Part shown: in pieces, positions 16,306-23,787 of the stretch
How positions within the stretch are numbered: the first letter of the stretch is position 1
How the letters are laid out: every line of letters begins with the position of its first letter
Assembly (NCBI GenBank): GCA_900551615.1
Contig: URWN01000018.1
Location: 1 to 26,508, forward strand
Source of the DNA: an uncultured Clostridium sp.
GTDB taxonomy: Bacteria; Bacillota; Clostridia; TANB77; CAG-508
Direction: 5' to 3'
DNA length: 26,508 nt
Position numbers and translations under genes: made by a program
Notes under the pieces: model-generated
Seen by the model: the letters and a program-made list of their open reading frames with translations, nothing else
Database searches by the model: none
Told to the model about the DNA's origin: nothing

Positions 16306-17208
16306 ATGTTTGAAATTAGTAAGAAGAATAAATTTGAGTCTGGCTTAATTATTGGAATATTTATACTTGTAATAACTTTAATTATATATTACATTTGTAA
16401 TGCTTTAGATTTAGGCGGACTTTCTATAGTAATTGCTTTAATTTTTTCTATTGCCAGCGCATGGGGATCTTATTATTATAGTGATAAAATCGTTTTGGCC
16501 TCATGTCATGCAAGACCTGCAACTAGGGAAGAAGATTTAAAACTTGTTAATATTTTAGATGCTTTGATGGTAACTGCTGGATTACCTAAAAAACCTGATT
16601 TGTATGTTGTAGAAGATGCTCAACCCAATGCTTTTGCAACTGGTAGAAATCCAGAACATGCTATAATTTGTGTTACTACTGGTTTACTAGAAAAGTTAGA
16701 TTATTATGAATTAGAAGGTGTTATAGCTCATGAAATGAGCCATATTAAAAATTATGATATTCTTTTAAGTGCTGTAGTTTCAGTGTTTGTTGGATTAATT
16801 GTAATGTTGTCTGATATGTTTTCTAGAATTCTTTTCTGGGGTGGTACAAAAGATAGAGATAGTGATAGTAAGGCTAATGGTATTTTAATGTTATTAGGTC
16901 TAATATGTTTAATTTTATCACCTATTTTTGGTACTTTGATGCAACTTGCTCTTTCTAGAAAAAGAGAATTTTTGGCTGATAGCACTGCTGTTGAATTTAC
17001 TAGAAATCCTGATGGTTTGATTTCTGCTTTGCAAAAACTTGAGAGTGATCCTAATGAGTTGCAAAGTGCTAATTCTGCTACTGCTAATATGTATATTATT
17101 AGTCCTTTTAAGAAGAATGGCGAGAAGGGTAAAAAGAAGTCTTCTTCTCTTTGGTCTACTCACCCTAGTACAGAAGATAGAATTGAAGCTTTGAGGAATA
17201 TTAGATAA
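16306..17208 (+). CDS. htpX: Membrane zinc metalloprotease HtpX (M48)
   Basis: 300-aa M48 peptidase that degrades misfolded membrane proteins. Two N-terminal helices (about 13-31 and 38-56) are followed by a cytosolic part, QPNAFATGRNPEHAIICVTTGLL, and the zinc motif H142-E143-M-S-H146. The third ligand is E221 in SRKREFLADSTAVE. Two further helices lie at about 153-170 and 194-214. The C-terminal THPSTEDRIEALRNI box is diagnostic of HtpX. The RBS is AAAGGAG, five bases before ATG 16306. It is probably co-transcribed with lemA but separated by a hairpin. All key residues are present. Confidence 0.96.
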   Translation: MFEISKKNKFESGLIIGIFILVITLIIYYICNALDLGGLSIVIALIFSIASAWGSYYYSDKIVLASCHARPATREEDLKLVNILDALMVTAGLPKKPDLYVVEDAQPNAFATGRNPEHAIICVTTGLLEKLDYYELEGVIAHEMSHIKNYDILLSAVVSVFVGLIVMLSDMFSRILFWGGTKDRDSDSKANGILMLLGLICLILSPIFGTLMQLALSRKREFLADSTAVEFTRNPDGLISALQKLESDPNELQSANSATANMYIISPFKKNGEKGKKKSSSLWSTHPSTEDRIEALRNIR

Positions 17209-17244
17209 TGTATAATAAAATCGAAATATAATTTGTTTCATAGT

Positions 17245-17286
17245 AAAAGGCTCTATTGTTTGCTACTGCAAAACATAGAGTCTTTT
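17245..17286. terminator. Intrinsic terminator between htpX and the Rpn remnant
   Basis: aaaggctctattgtttgc pairs with gcaaaacatagagtcttt (few mismatches), followed by a T-run on the plus strand. It lies between convergent genes and can serve both. Confidence 0.75.
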
Positions 17287-17304
17287 ATTTTTTAGTATTA
17301 ATAT

Positions 17305-17574
17305 TTAAGATTTTTTTATTTTTTCTATTTCTTCCTCGCTTAAACCTGTAGCTTTTACAATTTGCTCAATAGGCATACCCATTTTTATTAAATTTTGTGC
17401 TGTTTTTATTATTCCTTTTTCCATTTCAACTCTTGTCGCATGATTAATAGCACTTACTCTATCCATTTCCCATTTTTCTCTTAATTCTGCAAGTCTTCTT
17501 ACCTCTGCATCTCCTGTTAAGTAGTTCATTTCTATTCTTGCTTTTTTTAATGTTTCATTTTTATTTTCTGCCAT
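17305..17574 (-). CDS. C-terminal fragment of an Rpn-family (PD-(D/E)XK) transposase/nuclease
   Basis: 89 aa from ATG 17574, which has AGGAG about eight bases upstream; the longer TTG start at 17583 overlaps that region. The protein matches the tail of Rpn/PDDEXK_2 'putative transposase' proteins: ETLKKARIEMNYLTGDAEVRRLAELREKWEMDRVSAI, then AQNLIKMGMPIEQIVKATGLSEEEIEKI, the usual helical end. The ~200-residue nuclease domain that should precede it is missing, and no catalytic D/E-x-K is present, so it cannot cut DNA. A good promoter and RBS survive. It is therefore a decayed remnant, or a short independent product (such internal C-terminal products exist in this family). Confidence 0.7.
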   Translation of the reverse strand: MAENKNETLKKARIEMNYLTGDAEVRRLAELREKWEMDRVSAINHATRVEMEKGIIKTAQNLIKMGMPIEQIVKATGLSEEEIEKIKKS

Positions 17575-17631
17575 ATCTATCAACTCCTAGTATATTTATC
17601 ATTATTATTTGTTTTCTATTATTCTTTTTAA

Positions 17632-17660
17632 ATTATACTAAATATTTTTGTTTTTGGCAA
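17632..17660 (-). promoter_or_regulatory. Promoter of the Rpn-tail gene
   Basis: TTGCCA (17660-17655), 17 bases, TATAAT (17637-17632), about 60 bp upstream of ATG 17574. Confidence 0.6.
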
Positions 17661-18123
17661 TACTATTTAGTAAATATTTATTATATATTTACAATTAAGG
17701 AGACAATTACAGACTAGAAATTTAATTTAAAAATACTTTTAAATGCAAGTGTATTAGAGTTATCAACACTTTTTTTCTTTTATAATACTTTGGTTAATAC
17801 CTTTTTATAATTTTGATGGGTATTTTTAGATTTAATGTTTTTGATTTTAATATTTGTTTTTTATTTTTGAATTATAATTTAAAAACTTAATTTATTTTTT
17901 GTATTTCCTAAGTTGTCTGAATTAAATCTTTTGATTTTTAAATATTTATAGCCATGCAATTGTCTAATTAATTGCATGGCTACATATTAACATGGTTTTA
18001 TGTAACTTGTCAAGAAAAAGTTTTCGACAAAAATTGACATACAGCTAACTTAACAAGCTCAATTTTTATTTTTTGAATTTACACAGTTATATTTTAACAC
18101 TCTCTTATATTCTTATTCACGGC
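17661..18123. other. 463-bp AT-rich non-coding region
   Basis: No frame with an RBS and plausible protein was found on either strand. It contains the palindrome at 17949-17982 and otherwise long T- and A-rich tracts. It lies immediately downstream of the putative DGR variable region, so it was read for a template repeat or RNA. No second copy of the variable-region sequence was seen. Confidence 0.6.
17949..17982. repeat. Perfect 13-bp palindrome, 8-base loop
   Basis: tagccatgcaatt (17949-17961) pairs exactly with aattgcatggcta (17970-17982). No T-tract follows on either strand. It is about 140 bp after the stop codon of the lectin-fold gene and may be its terminator or a recombination-linked hairpin. 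Confidence 0.6.
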
Positions 18124-19294
18124 TTAAGAGTTCAGTCCTACAAATAAAAGTGGACGAAACCCAACGTTGCCATAGCTGTCGGAAGCAGAGCCGTTGTTGC
18201 GACTGCTCGTGTAATTGTAGCTGTAGTCGTAAGCGCCACCCCTACCAACACAAGGACTGTCGGAATCGATGGACGTCTCTGTTGTCCATTCATATACATT
18301 ACTTGCCATGTCATATACATTGCATTGTATATCTTTTGTACTTTGGTTATTTGTTCCTGTTTGTGCCATTGAACCAGTATTTACACTATTTTTTCTTGAA
18401 TATGTTGGATTTGTTCCACATGTTTGTAAAAATAATGTTGCTGTATCCCATGCATAACTATTCATTAAATCACTTGTAAATTTTGTACTATTATACATAT
18501 TTTGTGCTTGTATTGCAGCATTTGGCTGTGTTATACTATTCCATACTGTATCTGTTCCCACTTCTGTTATTGTTCCACTTATATTTTTTCTTGCCTCATA
18601 TCTTCCGATATAGTATCCTCCATTTGTAGTTACACTATTTTTAAAATTTGGTATACTTTTTGCTACTATGTTTCCTTTATTAGATGTTTCTAATTCTTGA
18701 AATTTACTTTCTACAATATTTTCATTTTGAGCTGTTGAAATTCCATTTTCATCAAATGTATATCTATTTAATTCAATTGCTTTTACATTTGCTTCTGTTC
18801 TTTCTGTATCTGTATAAATTTTTCCAACAGGTATCCATACAAATTGACTTCCAGCTGTTGCAGCTGATGTGGCATCTTCTATTACTATTCCTTTATCTAC
18901 TGTTGTTGCCTTACTTGTATCATCATTTGATACAATTTTAAATCCAGCTGGTACTACTATTTTATTTCCATATGCATCTTGCAATTCTGTATTATCATTT
19001 TTATTTAATACATCTGCATATTGAATTGCATCAGTAACTGTTTTTCCTTTAAATGTTTTTTCAACATTTCCTGATATATATTTATTTAATTCATCTTCAT
19101 ATTCATTCAACGTTTTTGCTTGATTTTCTGCTGAATTTTGTGTTTCATCTTTTGCTTTTTGTGCATTTTTAAATAGTCCTGTATTTGTCAATGACTGTAT
19201 TGATATTGTTGCTAATATCAACAATATAATAATCGTAATCACTAACGCAACTAAAGTAATTCCGATTTGAATTTTTAAATTTTTTCTTTAACAT
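18124..19294 (-). CDS. Prepilin-like anchor with SUMF1/C-type-lectin-fold domain; probable DGR target; 5' frameshift
   Basis: The helix GITLVALVITIII (GGA at 19263) matches that of the gene at 142-2103, and the TGLFKNAQKAKDET segment follows. After a linker come the marks of an FGE-sulfatase/SUMF1 (C-type lectin) fold: FVWIPVGKIYT, GGYYIGRYEARKN, SYAWDTATLFLQTC, NVYDMASNVYEWT, RGGAY and the terminal GFRPLLFV. This fold often carries DGR variable regions, and the last ~40 variable residues are encoded by GC-rich NNC/NNT codons. The ATG at 19294 has an ideal GGGAGGAG site but is one base out of frame with the helix; that frame stops after 41 codons. The helix frame has a TAA upstream and no ATG/GTG/TTG before the glycine, and GTG 19242 lies inside the helix. 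As written it is disrupted near the start; the rest is intact. Confidence 0.75.
18150..18287 (-). other. Putative DGR variable region (VR)
   Basis: By hand count 74 of 136 bases in 18152-18287 are G or C (54%), in a gene and spacer that are otherwise strongly AT-rich. On the coding strand 21 of 36 consecutive codons end in C, including runs such as tac-gac-tac-agc-tac and cgc-aac-aac-ggc. This is expected when AAC-rich template codons are randomised at A. It encodes the end of a C-type-lectin-like fold, the standard VR location, and ends before the conserved GFRPLL. No reverse transcriptase, Avd or template repeat is in the window. Confidence 0.65.
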
Positions 19295-19608
19295 TATTTT
19301 ATAACTCCTCCCATGTATTTTAATTTTAAAACTTTCTTATTTATAGTATGTCTCAAAAATCTTATCTCTAGTACATTTTTTAAAATTTTCCCTCCTTTGT
19401 ATTTTTTATGTTATATTATTACTAAAACATAATATATCATGTATTTATTTTACATATACAAACGAAATAAGTCAACACCATATGAAAAATAATTCATAAA
19501 AATTGTAAAAAAATATATGCAAATAGTATATAAAAAATATATATTATTCACATATATTAAAATTTAAACAAAACGTTTATATAAAATATTAAATTTTTCA
19601 ATAGAATA
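19295..19608. other. 314-bp non-coding region upstream of the lectin-fold gene
   Basis: AT-rich. It holds the GGGAGGAG RBS (19303-19312) of the frameshifted gene and a second AAAGGAGGG (about 19391-19399) followed by no useful ORF (ATG-TAC-TAG). A weak aatatt...aatatt hairpin (19585-19610) lies at the tatD stop and may act as its terminator. No promoter could be picked with confidence. Confidence 0.5.
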
Positions 19609-20385
19609 TTAAAAAAGTATCCTTTTTGTATTTTCAAATGTCATTTTCTCAACTTCTTCTAAACTTAAGCCTTTTGCCTCTGCAATTTTTTGTGCAACAA
19701 ATTTGACATTTGCTGGTGTATTTCGTGTTCCTCTAACTGGTTCTGGAGCAAGATATGGGCTATCTGTTTCAATTAAAATTCTATCATTTGGAACTAAATT
19801 TATCATTTCAACAGCATTTTTGGAACTTTTAAAAGTTATTGGTCCAGCAAATGATATATAAAAGCCTAATTTTAAGCCCTCCTTTATTAGTTCTCTATTT
19901 TGTGGACAGCAATGAAATACCCCTATGTTTATAACTTTATTCTCTTTTAGTATTTGCAATGTATCCATTAAAGCTTCTCTAGTATGAATAACTATTGGTA
20001 AATTTAATTTATTTGCAATTTTTATTTGTTCTATAAATGCTTTTCTTTGTAATTCCTTATTTTCTATATTCCAATAATAATCAAGTCCTATTTCTCCTAT
20101 TGCGCGTACTTTTTTATCATTTTCTTTTGCTATTTGCTCAATTTCTGCCAATTGTTTCCACAACTCTTCCTCTGTTTGTGGAATATCGTTTGGAGAAATA
20201 CCTGCAGTTGTGTATATAAAGTCATATTTATTTGCTATTTCTAATGCTTTTTTTGAACTTTCTACACTGTAACCTGCTGTTATAAAATTTGTCACTCCTG
20301 ATTCACAAATTTCTTTAATTACTTTTTCTCTATCATTATCAAATTTTTCATCATTCAAGTGACTGTGACTATCAAATAAATTCAT
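19609..20385 (-). CDS. tatD: TatD family metal-dependent hydrolase (DNase)
   Basis: 258 aa, standard for TatD. Two-metal amidohydrolase-fold nuclease, with ligands visible as H7 and H9 (DSHSHL), E98 (GEIGLDYYW), H134 (IHTREA), H158 (FHCC) and D208 (ETDSPYLAPEPVRGTRNTP). The family GxHPH loop reads AGISPND, a variant I would expect in Clostridia. TatD proteins have 3'-5' exonuclease activity and are linked to DNA repair or quality control; the exact cellular substrate is unclear. ATG 20385 has AAGGAG upstream and begins 13 bases after acpS, so the two are co-transcribed. Confidence 0.94.
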   Translation of the reverse strand: MNLFDSHSHLNDEKFDNDREKVIKEICESGVTNFITAGYSVESSKKALEIANKYDFIYTTAGISPNDIPQTEEELWKQLAEIEQIAKENDKKVRAIGEIGLDYYWNIENKELQRKAFIEQIKIANKLNLPIVIHTREALMDTLQILKENKVINIGVFHCCPQNRELIKEGLKLGFYISFAGPITFKSSKNAVEMINLVPNDRILIETDSPYLAPEPVRGTRNTPANVKFVAQKIAEAKGLSLEEVEKMTFENTKRILF

Positions 20386-20398
20386 AATTTTTCTCCTT

Positions 20399-20773
20399 CT
20401 ACTTAAACAAAACAGTTACATTAGCAGTTGCATATAATTTACAATGAGAAATACTCACATCTATACTTTCTATTTTAGTAGTATCAACATTATATAATGT
20501 TAAATATGGTCTTCCTTGTTCATTATTTATAACCTCAAAATCTTTCCAACAAACAGAATATTTATCTTTTAATATTTTTGAAATTGCCTTAAATGCTGCT
20601 TCTTTTGCAGCAAATCTTCCTGCATAATGTTGATATTTTTGTACTTTTTTAGATTCACAGTATTCTATTTCTTTGTCTGTAAATACTCTTTTTAAAAATT
20701 TTTCACCAATATTTTCTATGCTTTCTTTTACTCTTTCTATTTCTATAATATCAGTTCCACATGTTATATTCAT
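20399..20773 (-). CDS. acpS: Holo-[acyl-carrier-protein] synthase
   Basis: Transfers 4'-phosphopantetheine from CoA to a serine of apo-ACP, activating fatty-acid synthesis. 124 aa with the AcpS signatures: GTDIIEIERV (Mg ligand D8), the FAAKEAAFKA box with Mg ligand E58, and VSISH at 106-110. I chose ATG 20773 because the GAGAGGG site is about eight bases upstream; the ATG at 20782 lies almost on top of it. It sits between an unknown membrane-protein gene (gap about 50 bp) and tatD (13 bp), and is likely transcribed with them from the WG-repeat gene promoter. Confidence 0.95.
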   Translation of the reverse strand: MNITCGTDIIEIERVKESIENIGEKFLKRVFTDKEIEYCESKKVQKYQHYAGRFAAKEAAFKAISKILKDKYSVCWKDFEVINNEQGRPYLTLYNVDTTKIESIDVSISHCKLYATANVTVLFK

Positions 20774-20822
20774 ACAATACATACCCTCTCTTACTTACCT
20801 AATATGTTTTTTTTGATTTACA

Positions 20823-22046
20823 TCATTTAATAAGTTCTATATAATTTAAAACATTAAAAATAAGCAAAATAACTAAAATAACAACAACTGCAAACATTAC
20901 CTTTGAATTTTTTTCAATATTTGATTCTTTATATAAAACATCATATTTTGTTTTTATTTCACTATATAATCTGTCTAGTTCAAATGTTTTACCTAATATA
21001 TAGTTTATTTTAGACCCTACATCATCTTCTGTTACATCTAAGATCCATATATTTCTAGTAAATTCTATGAATTTTTTTCTTGTCTTTTTCAAATTGGATG
21101 TTTTCTTAAATTCTACTTCTAATTTTTTTAGATATATTTTTTTATATAAGTTTAAAATATATGTATAAAAATATTCATTTTCAAATTTATCTGGTAAATC
21201 TGTAAAGTTATTTATATCACTACTTGATGTAAATAATACTACTCCCTGCTTTGTAAATCCGAATTTAGCATATTTCCATTCTGAAAATTGTTTTGCTTCA
21301 TTTTGGTCTAAATCTGTTGAATTGTCTGCTGGTAAAAAATTTGCATATTTATTAAAATTATATTTTATATCTTCAAAATTCTTGTTTGAATTCCATGCTT
21401 CTCTGTCTATACATACATATGAATATGTTAAAAATTTTTGTGTGTCTATATCTAATTTCATTGTTTCTAAATCAGAACCTGTTATTCCTTTTATAAATTC
21501 TGTTAATTTGTTTACATCATCAAATGTGTTTGTTTGTAAATATATTTTGTCATAACTATTTAAAATATTTTCTTGGTTAATTTCTCTGAATTTATAATTA
21601 AAGTTTAAGACATCTGAAAAACTATTGCTCTCTTCTATGTTTGTTTTCATTGTAAAAAAACATATTCCTGAATTGAAACATATAATTTCAATTTTTCTAA
21701 CTTTAAAAAAGATTCCTTTTTCTTCTGCTTTGCCTTGTATATCTTCTTTTAGTTTATATTCGAATATTGTACATGGATATTTGCTTAATATCGCTGATTT
21801 TGTGTCTTCTGGTAATTCTTCCAATTTTTCTAATTTTGCACCAGAGTGCGAAAAACTAGAAAAAAGGTATTCTCTAGTTTTAGGTGAAAAATAGCTGTAT
21901 AAATCTATATCTTTATTTTTTTGAAATACTTTTAATGTAAATCTTTTATCTTTTATTAAACTTAATATGTATTTTTGATATTTATTTTCTGCTACAACAA
22001 AAGGATGTATAAAATATGTATATTGATAGTTTGTCTTTAGTTCCAT
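20823..22046 (-). CDS. Unknown 407-aa protein with a C-terminal membrane anchor
   Basis: Not recognised. The first ~375 residues are soluble and mixed alpha/beta, beginning YQYTYFIHPFVVAENKYQKYILSLIKDKRF, with a region rich in aromatic residues and an acidic stretch (NSTDLDQNEAKQF). Residues 315-375 are helical and charged (KKIYLKKLEVEFKKTSNLKKTRKKF..., GKTFELDRLYSEIKTKYDVLYKE), probably coiled-coil. One hydrophobic helix (about 383-401) sits near the end, leaving the bulk in the cytosol as a tail-anchored protein. This soluble-helical-TM order is loosely like CorA-type proteins but has no GMN motif and only one TM. It is 30 bp after the WG-repeat gene in the same direction, with an AGAAAGGA site, suggesting a joint role at the envelope. 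Confidence 0.7.
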   Translation of the reverse strand: MELKTNYQYTYFIHPFVVAENKYQKYILSLIKDKRFTLKVFQKNKDIDLYSYFSPKTREYLFSSFSHSGAKLEKLEELPEDTKSAILSKYPCTIFEYKLKEDIQGKAEEKGIFFKVRKIEIICFNSGICFFTMKTNIEESNSFSDVLNFNYKFREINQENILNSYDKIYLQTNTFDDVNKLTEFIKGITGSDLETMKLDIDTQKFLTYSYVCIDREAWNSNKNFEDIKYNFNKYANFLPADNSTDLDQNEAKQFSEWKYAKFGFTKQGVVLFTSSSDINNFTDLPDKFENEYFYTYILNLYKKIYLKKLEVEFKKTSNLKKTRKKFIEFTRNIWILDVTEDDVGSKINYILGKTFELDRLYSEIKTKYDVLYKESNIEKNSKVMFAVVVILVILLIFNVLNYIELIK

Positions 22047-22076
22047 TTTTTATTTCTTTCCTTTCTTCGTTCGTTT

Positions 22077-23606
22077 TTATTTATCAAGCTGATTGTAATA
22101 GTTCATATTAATATCAGTTCCTAAATGCCATCTTCCTATAAAGTCTATTAATAAATAATTATCTAAGTTATATATTGGTTCTTGTACTACATTTCCTTTG
22201 CTGTCAATACTTCCCCATTTTCCATCTTTTTTAACAGCTGAGAAGCCATAATCGTTTTGTTCCATTGCGTCATCATATATATAATCTACAATTACTTTTC
22301 CATTTTTGTCTACATATCCATATTTTCCATCTTTTTTACTTAGGAATAATGTTCTATTTGAAAAAATATCTGATTCTTGTTTTTCTTCAAATTTGAAATT
22401 GTAGTACTTATAATTATTATCTATTCTTAATTTTAAGTATCCTTTGTTTTCATTTAATTCTGATAAGATTCCTTCTGCTTTTGTTTCTAAATTACTATTT
22501 AGAATTTTTGCATTGAAATTACTGTCTTCTGCAACATATAAATCCGCTTTTTCATTAAATGTTATTGAATTATATTCAAATGGTATTTTTTCTTCTTTGT
22601 TTATATCTATTATTCCATATTTGCCGTCTTTGCTTGCAATAAATGTTCCTACTTTTGTTTCTTCTAGGTTGTCATATTGTGGGTCTATTAATATTTCTCC
22701 TGTTGTTTTTATTACCCCATATTTGCCTGATTTTGTGAATATTACTGCATTTTCTTGATTAGCTAATATTTGTTTAATTGAGTCAAATCCTTCTGTTAAT
22801 ACGTCATTTCCTGATTTGTTTACTAATTTCTGTTTTCCGTTTTCTGTTACAACATACATGTCATTTCCATAGACTTTTTCTACTGAATCATATTTTGCTT
22901 CTAGTATTAATGTATTTGAGTAATCAACTATTCCATATTTTCCATTATCTGTTTTTACAATGAATCCTGATTTGTTGTCTTTTCCTAATACATCTATATC
23001 GGCATATTGGGCTTGGATTACTGTTTTTCCGTCACTATCTACTATTCCATATTTGCTATCTTTCTTTACTTTGAAAGAATTTTCTATTTGTGGAATTACT
23101 GTTATTTCATCATATTCTGTTGGTATTACTTCTTTTCCATCAAAATTTATTAATCCATATTTTCCATCTTTTTGAACTTTTAATACATTTGTTTCATACC
23201 ATATGTTCCAACTTTTATCTTGGTTTTGCATAGGTTCTATTTTTTCATATTGTGTAAATATTTCTTGATTTTTTTCGTTTAATGCTTTTGTTTTATATTC
23301 TCCTGTTTCATAGTTTACGTCATATGTACAAATAAATACTCCTGATTTTGAATTTGGTACTATTATCATTTCTTTGTATGATGGGTCTATTACTGTATTT
23401 CCTGTTGAGTCTATTACTCCCCATTTGTTGTCTTTATATATTGCAAAGTAGTTCTTCGTTGTTATTTTTCCTGTTGTTGTGTCTTTGCTTAATAATCCTT
23501 TTATTATAAATATAAACATGATTATTACTATTATTGCTATTGCTACTGCAAATACTTTTTTCATGTTTAATTTTGGCTCTGTATCATATCTTCTTCCTCT
23601 GCTCAT
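22077..23606 (-). CDS. WG-repeat membrane-anchored protein, 509 aa
   Basis: A cytosolic head (1-16) and signal-anchor helix (17-38) are followed by an extracytoplasmic domain of about nine or ten WG/KWG repeats of 40-50 residues, each with a [KD]x[GN]K[WY]G[VIL][IV][DN] start and an [IV][IL][DPE]x[EQ]Y[DK] end. Clear copies begin at DNKWGVIDSTG, DGKYGLINFDG, DSKYGIVDSDG, NGKYGIVDYS, SGKYGVIKTTG, DGKYGIIDINK, DGKYGYVDKNG and DGKWGSIDSKG; others are degenerate. WG repeats form a beta-rich binding scaffold with no known catalytic role. ATG 23606 follows GGAGG. It heads the probable WG/unknown/acpS/tatD operon. Confidence 0.9.
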   Translation of the reverse strand: MSRGRRYDTEPKLNMKKVFAVAIAIIVIIMFIFIIKGLLSKDTTTGKITTKNYFAIYKDNKWGVIDSTGNTVIDPSYKEMIIVPNSKSGVFICTYDVNYETGEYKTKALNEKNQEIFTQYEKIEPMQNQDKSWNIWYETNVLKVQKDGKYGLINFDGKEVIPTEYDEITVIPQIENSFKVKKDSKYGIVDSDGKTVIQAQYADIDVLGKDNKSGFIVKTDNGKYGIVDYSNTLILEAKYDSVEKVYGNDMYVVTENGKQKLVNKSGNDVLTEGFDSIKQILANQENAVIFTKSGKYGVIKTTGEILIDPQYDNLEETKVGTFIASKDGKYGIIDINKEEKIPFEYNSITFNEKADLYVAEDSNFNAKILNSNLETKAEGILSELNENKGYLKLRIDNNYKYYNFKFEEKQESDIFSNRTLFLSKKDGKYGYVDKNGKVIVDYIYDDAMEQNDYGFSAVKKDGKWGSIDSKGNVVQEPIYNLDNYLLIDFIGRWHLGTDINMNYYNQLDK

Positions 23607-23645
23607 TTTTGCCTCCTTACTTTTTTCTATATTTTTCTAGTATAG

Positions 23646-23674
23646 AATATATCATAAAATTAGTGTATTTTCAA
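23646..23674 (-). promoter_or_regulatory. Promoter of the WG-repeat/acpS/tatD operon
   Basis: TTGAAA (23674-23669), 17 bases, TATATT (23651-23646), about 40 bp before the WG gene. No terminator is seen between here and tatD. Confidence 0.55.
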
Positions 23675-23761
23675 TGTTTGCAATCAATATTTTTAAAATA
23701 GTTATAATGTAAAGTTACAATTCACAAATTATATTTTCAATTTTTTCGATTATAAAACATT

Positions 23762-23787
23762 AAAAGAAGCTCTTTAAAGCTCCTTTT
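23762..23787 (-). terminator. spoIIE terminator overlapping its stop codon
   Basis: On the minus strand AAAAGGAGCTTT pairs with AAAGAGCTTCTTTT (one G-U), starting at the TAA stop and followed by a T-rich tract. Confidence 0.65.

Noticed and set aside
18150..18479. Plus-strand 109-aa frame rich in Cys (CRKQSRCCDCSCNCSC), looking metallothionein-like
   Set aside because: It is the antisense of the GC-rich variable region; the Cys arise from the complement of NNC codons. It has no RBS, and the minus strand holds the lectin-fold domain.
19295..19400. Upstream mini-ORF behind the AAAGGAGGG at about 19395
   Set aside because: The ATG after it stops after two codons; the longer frame needs an ATT start and shows no protein-like features.
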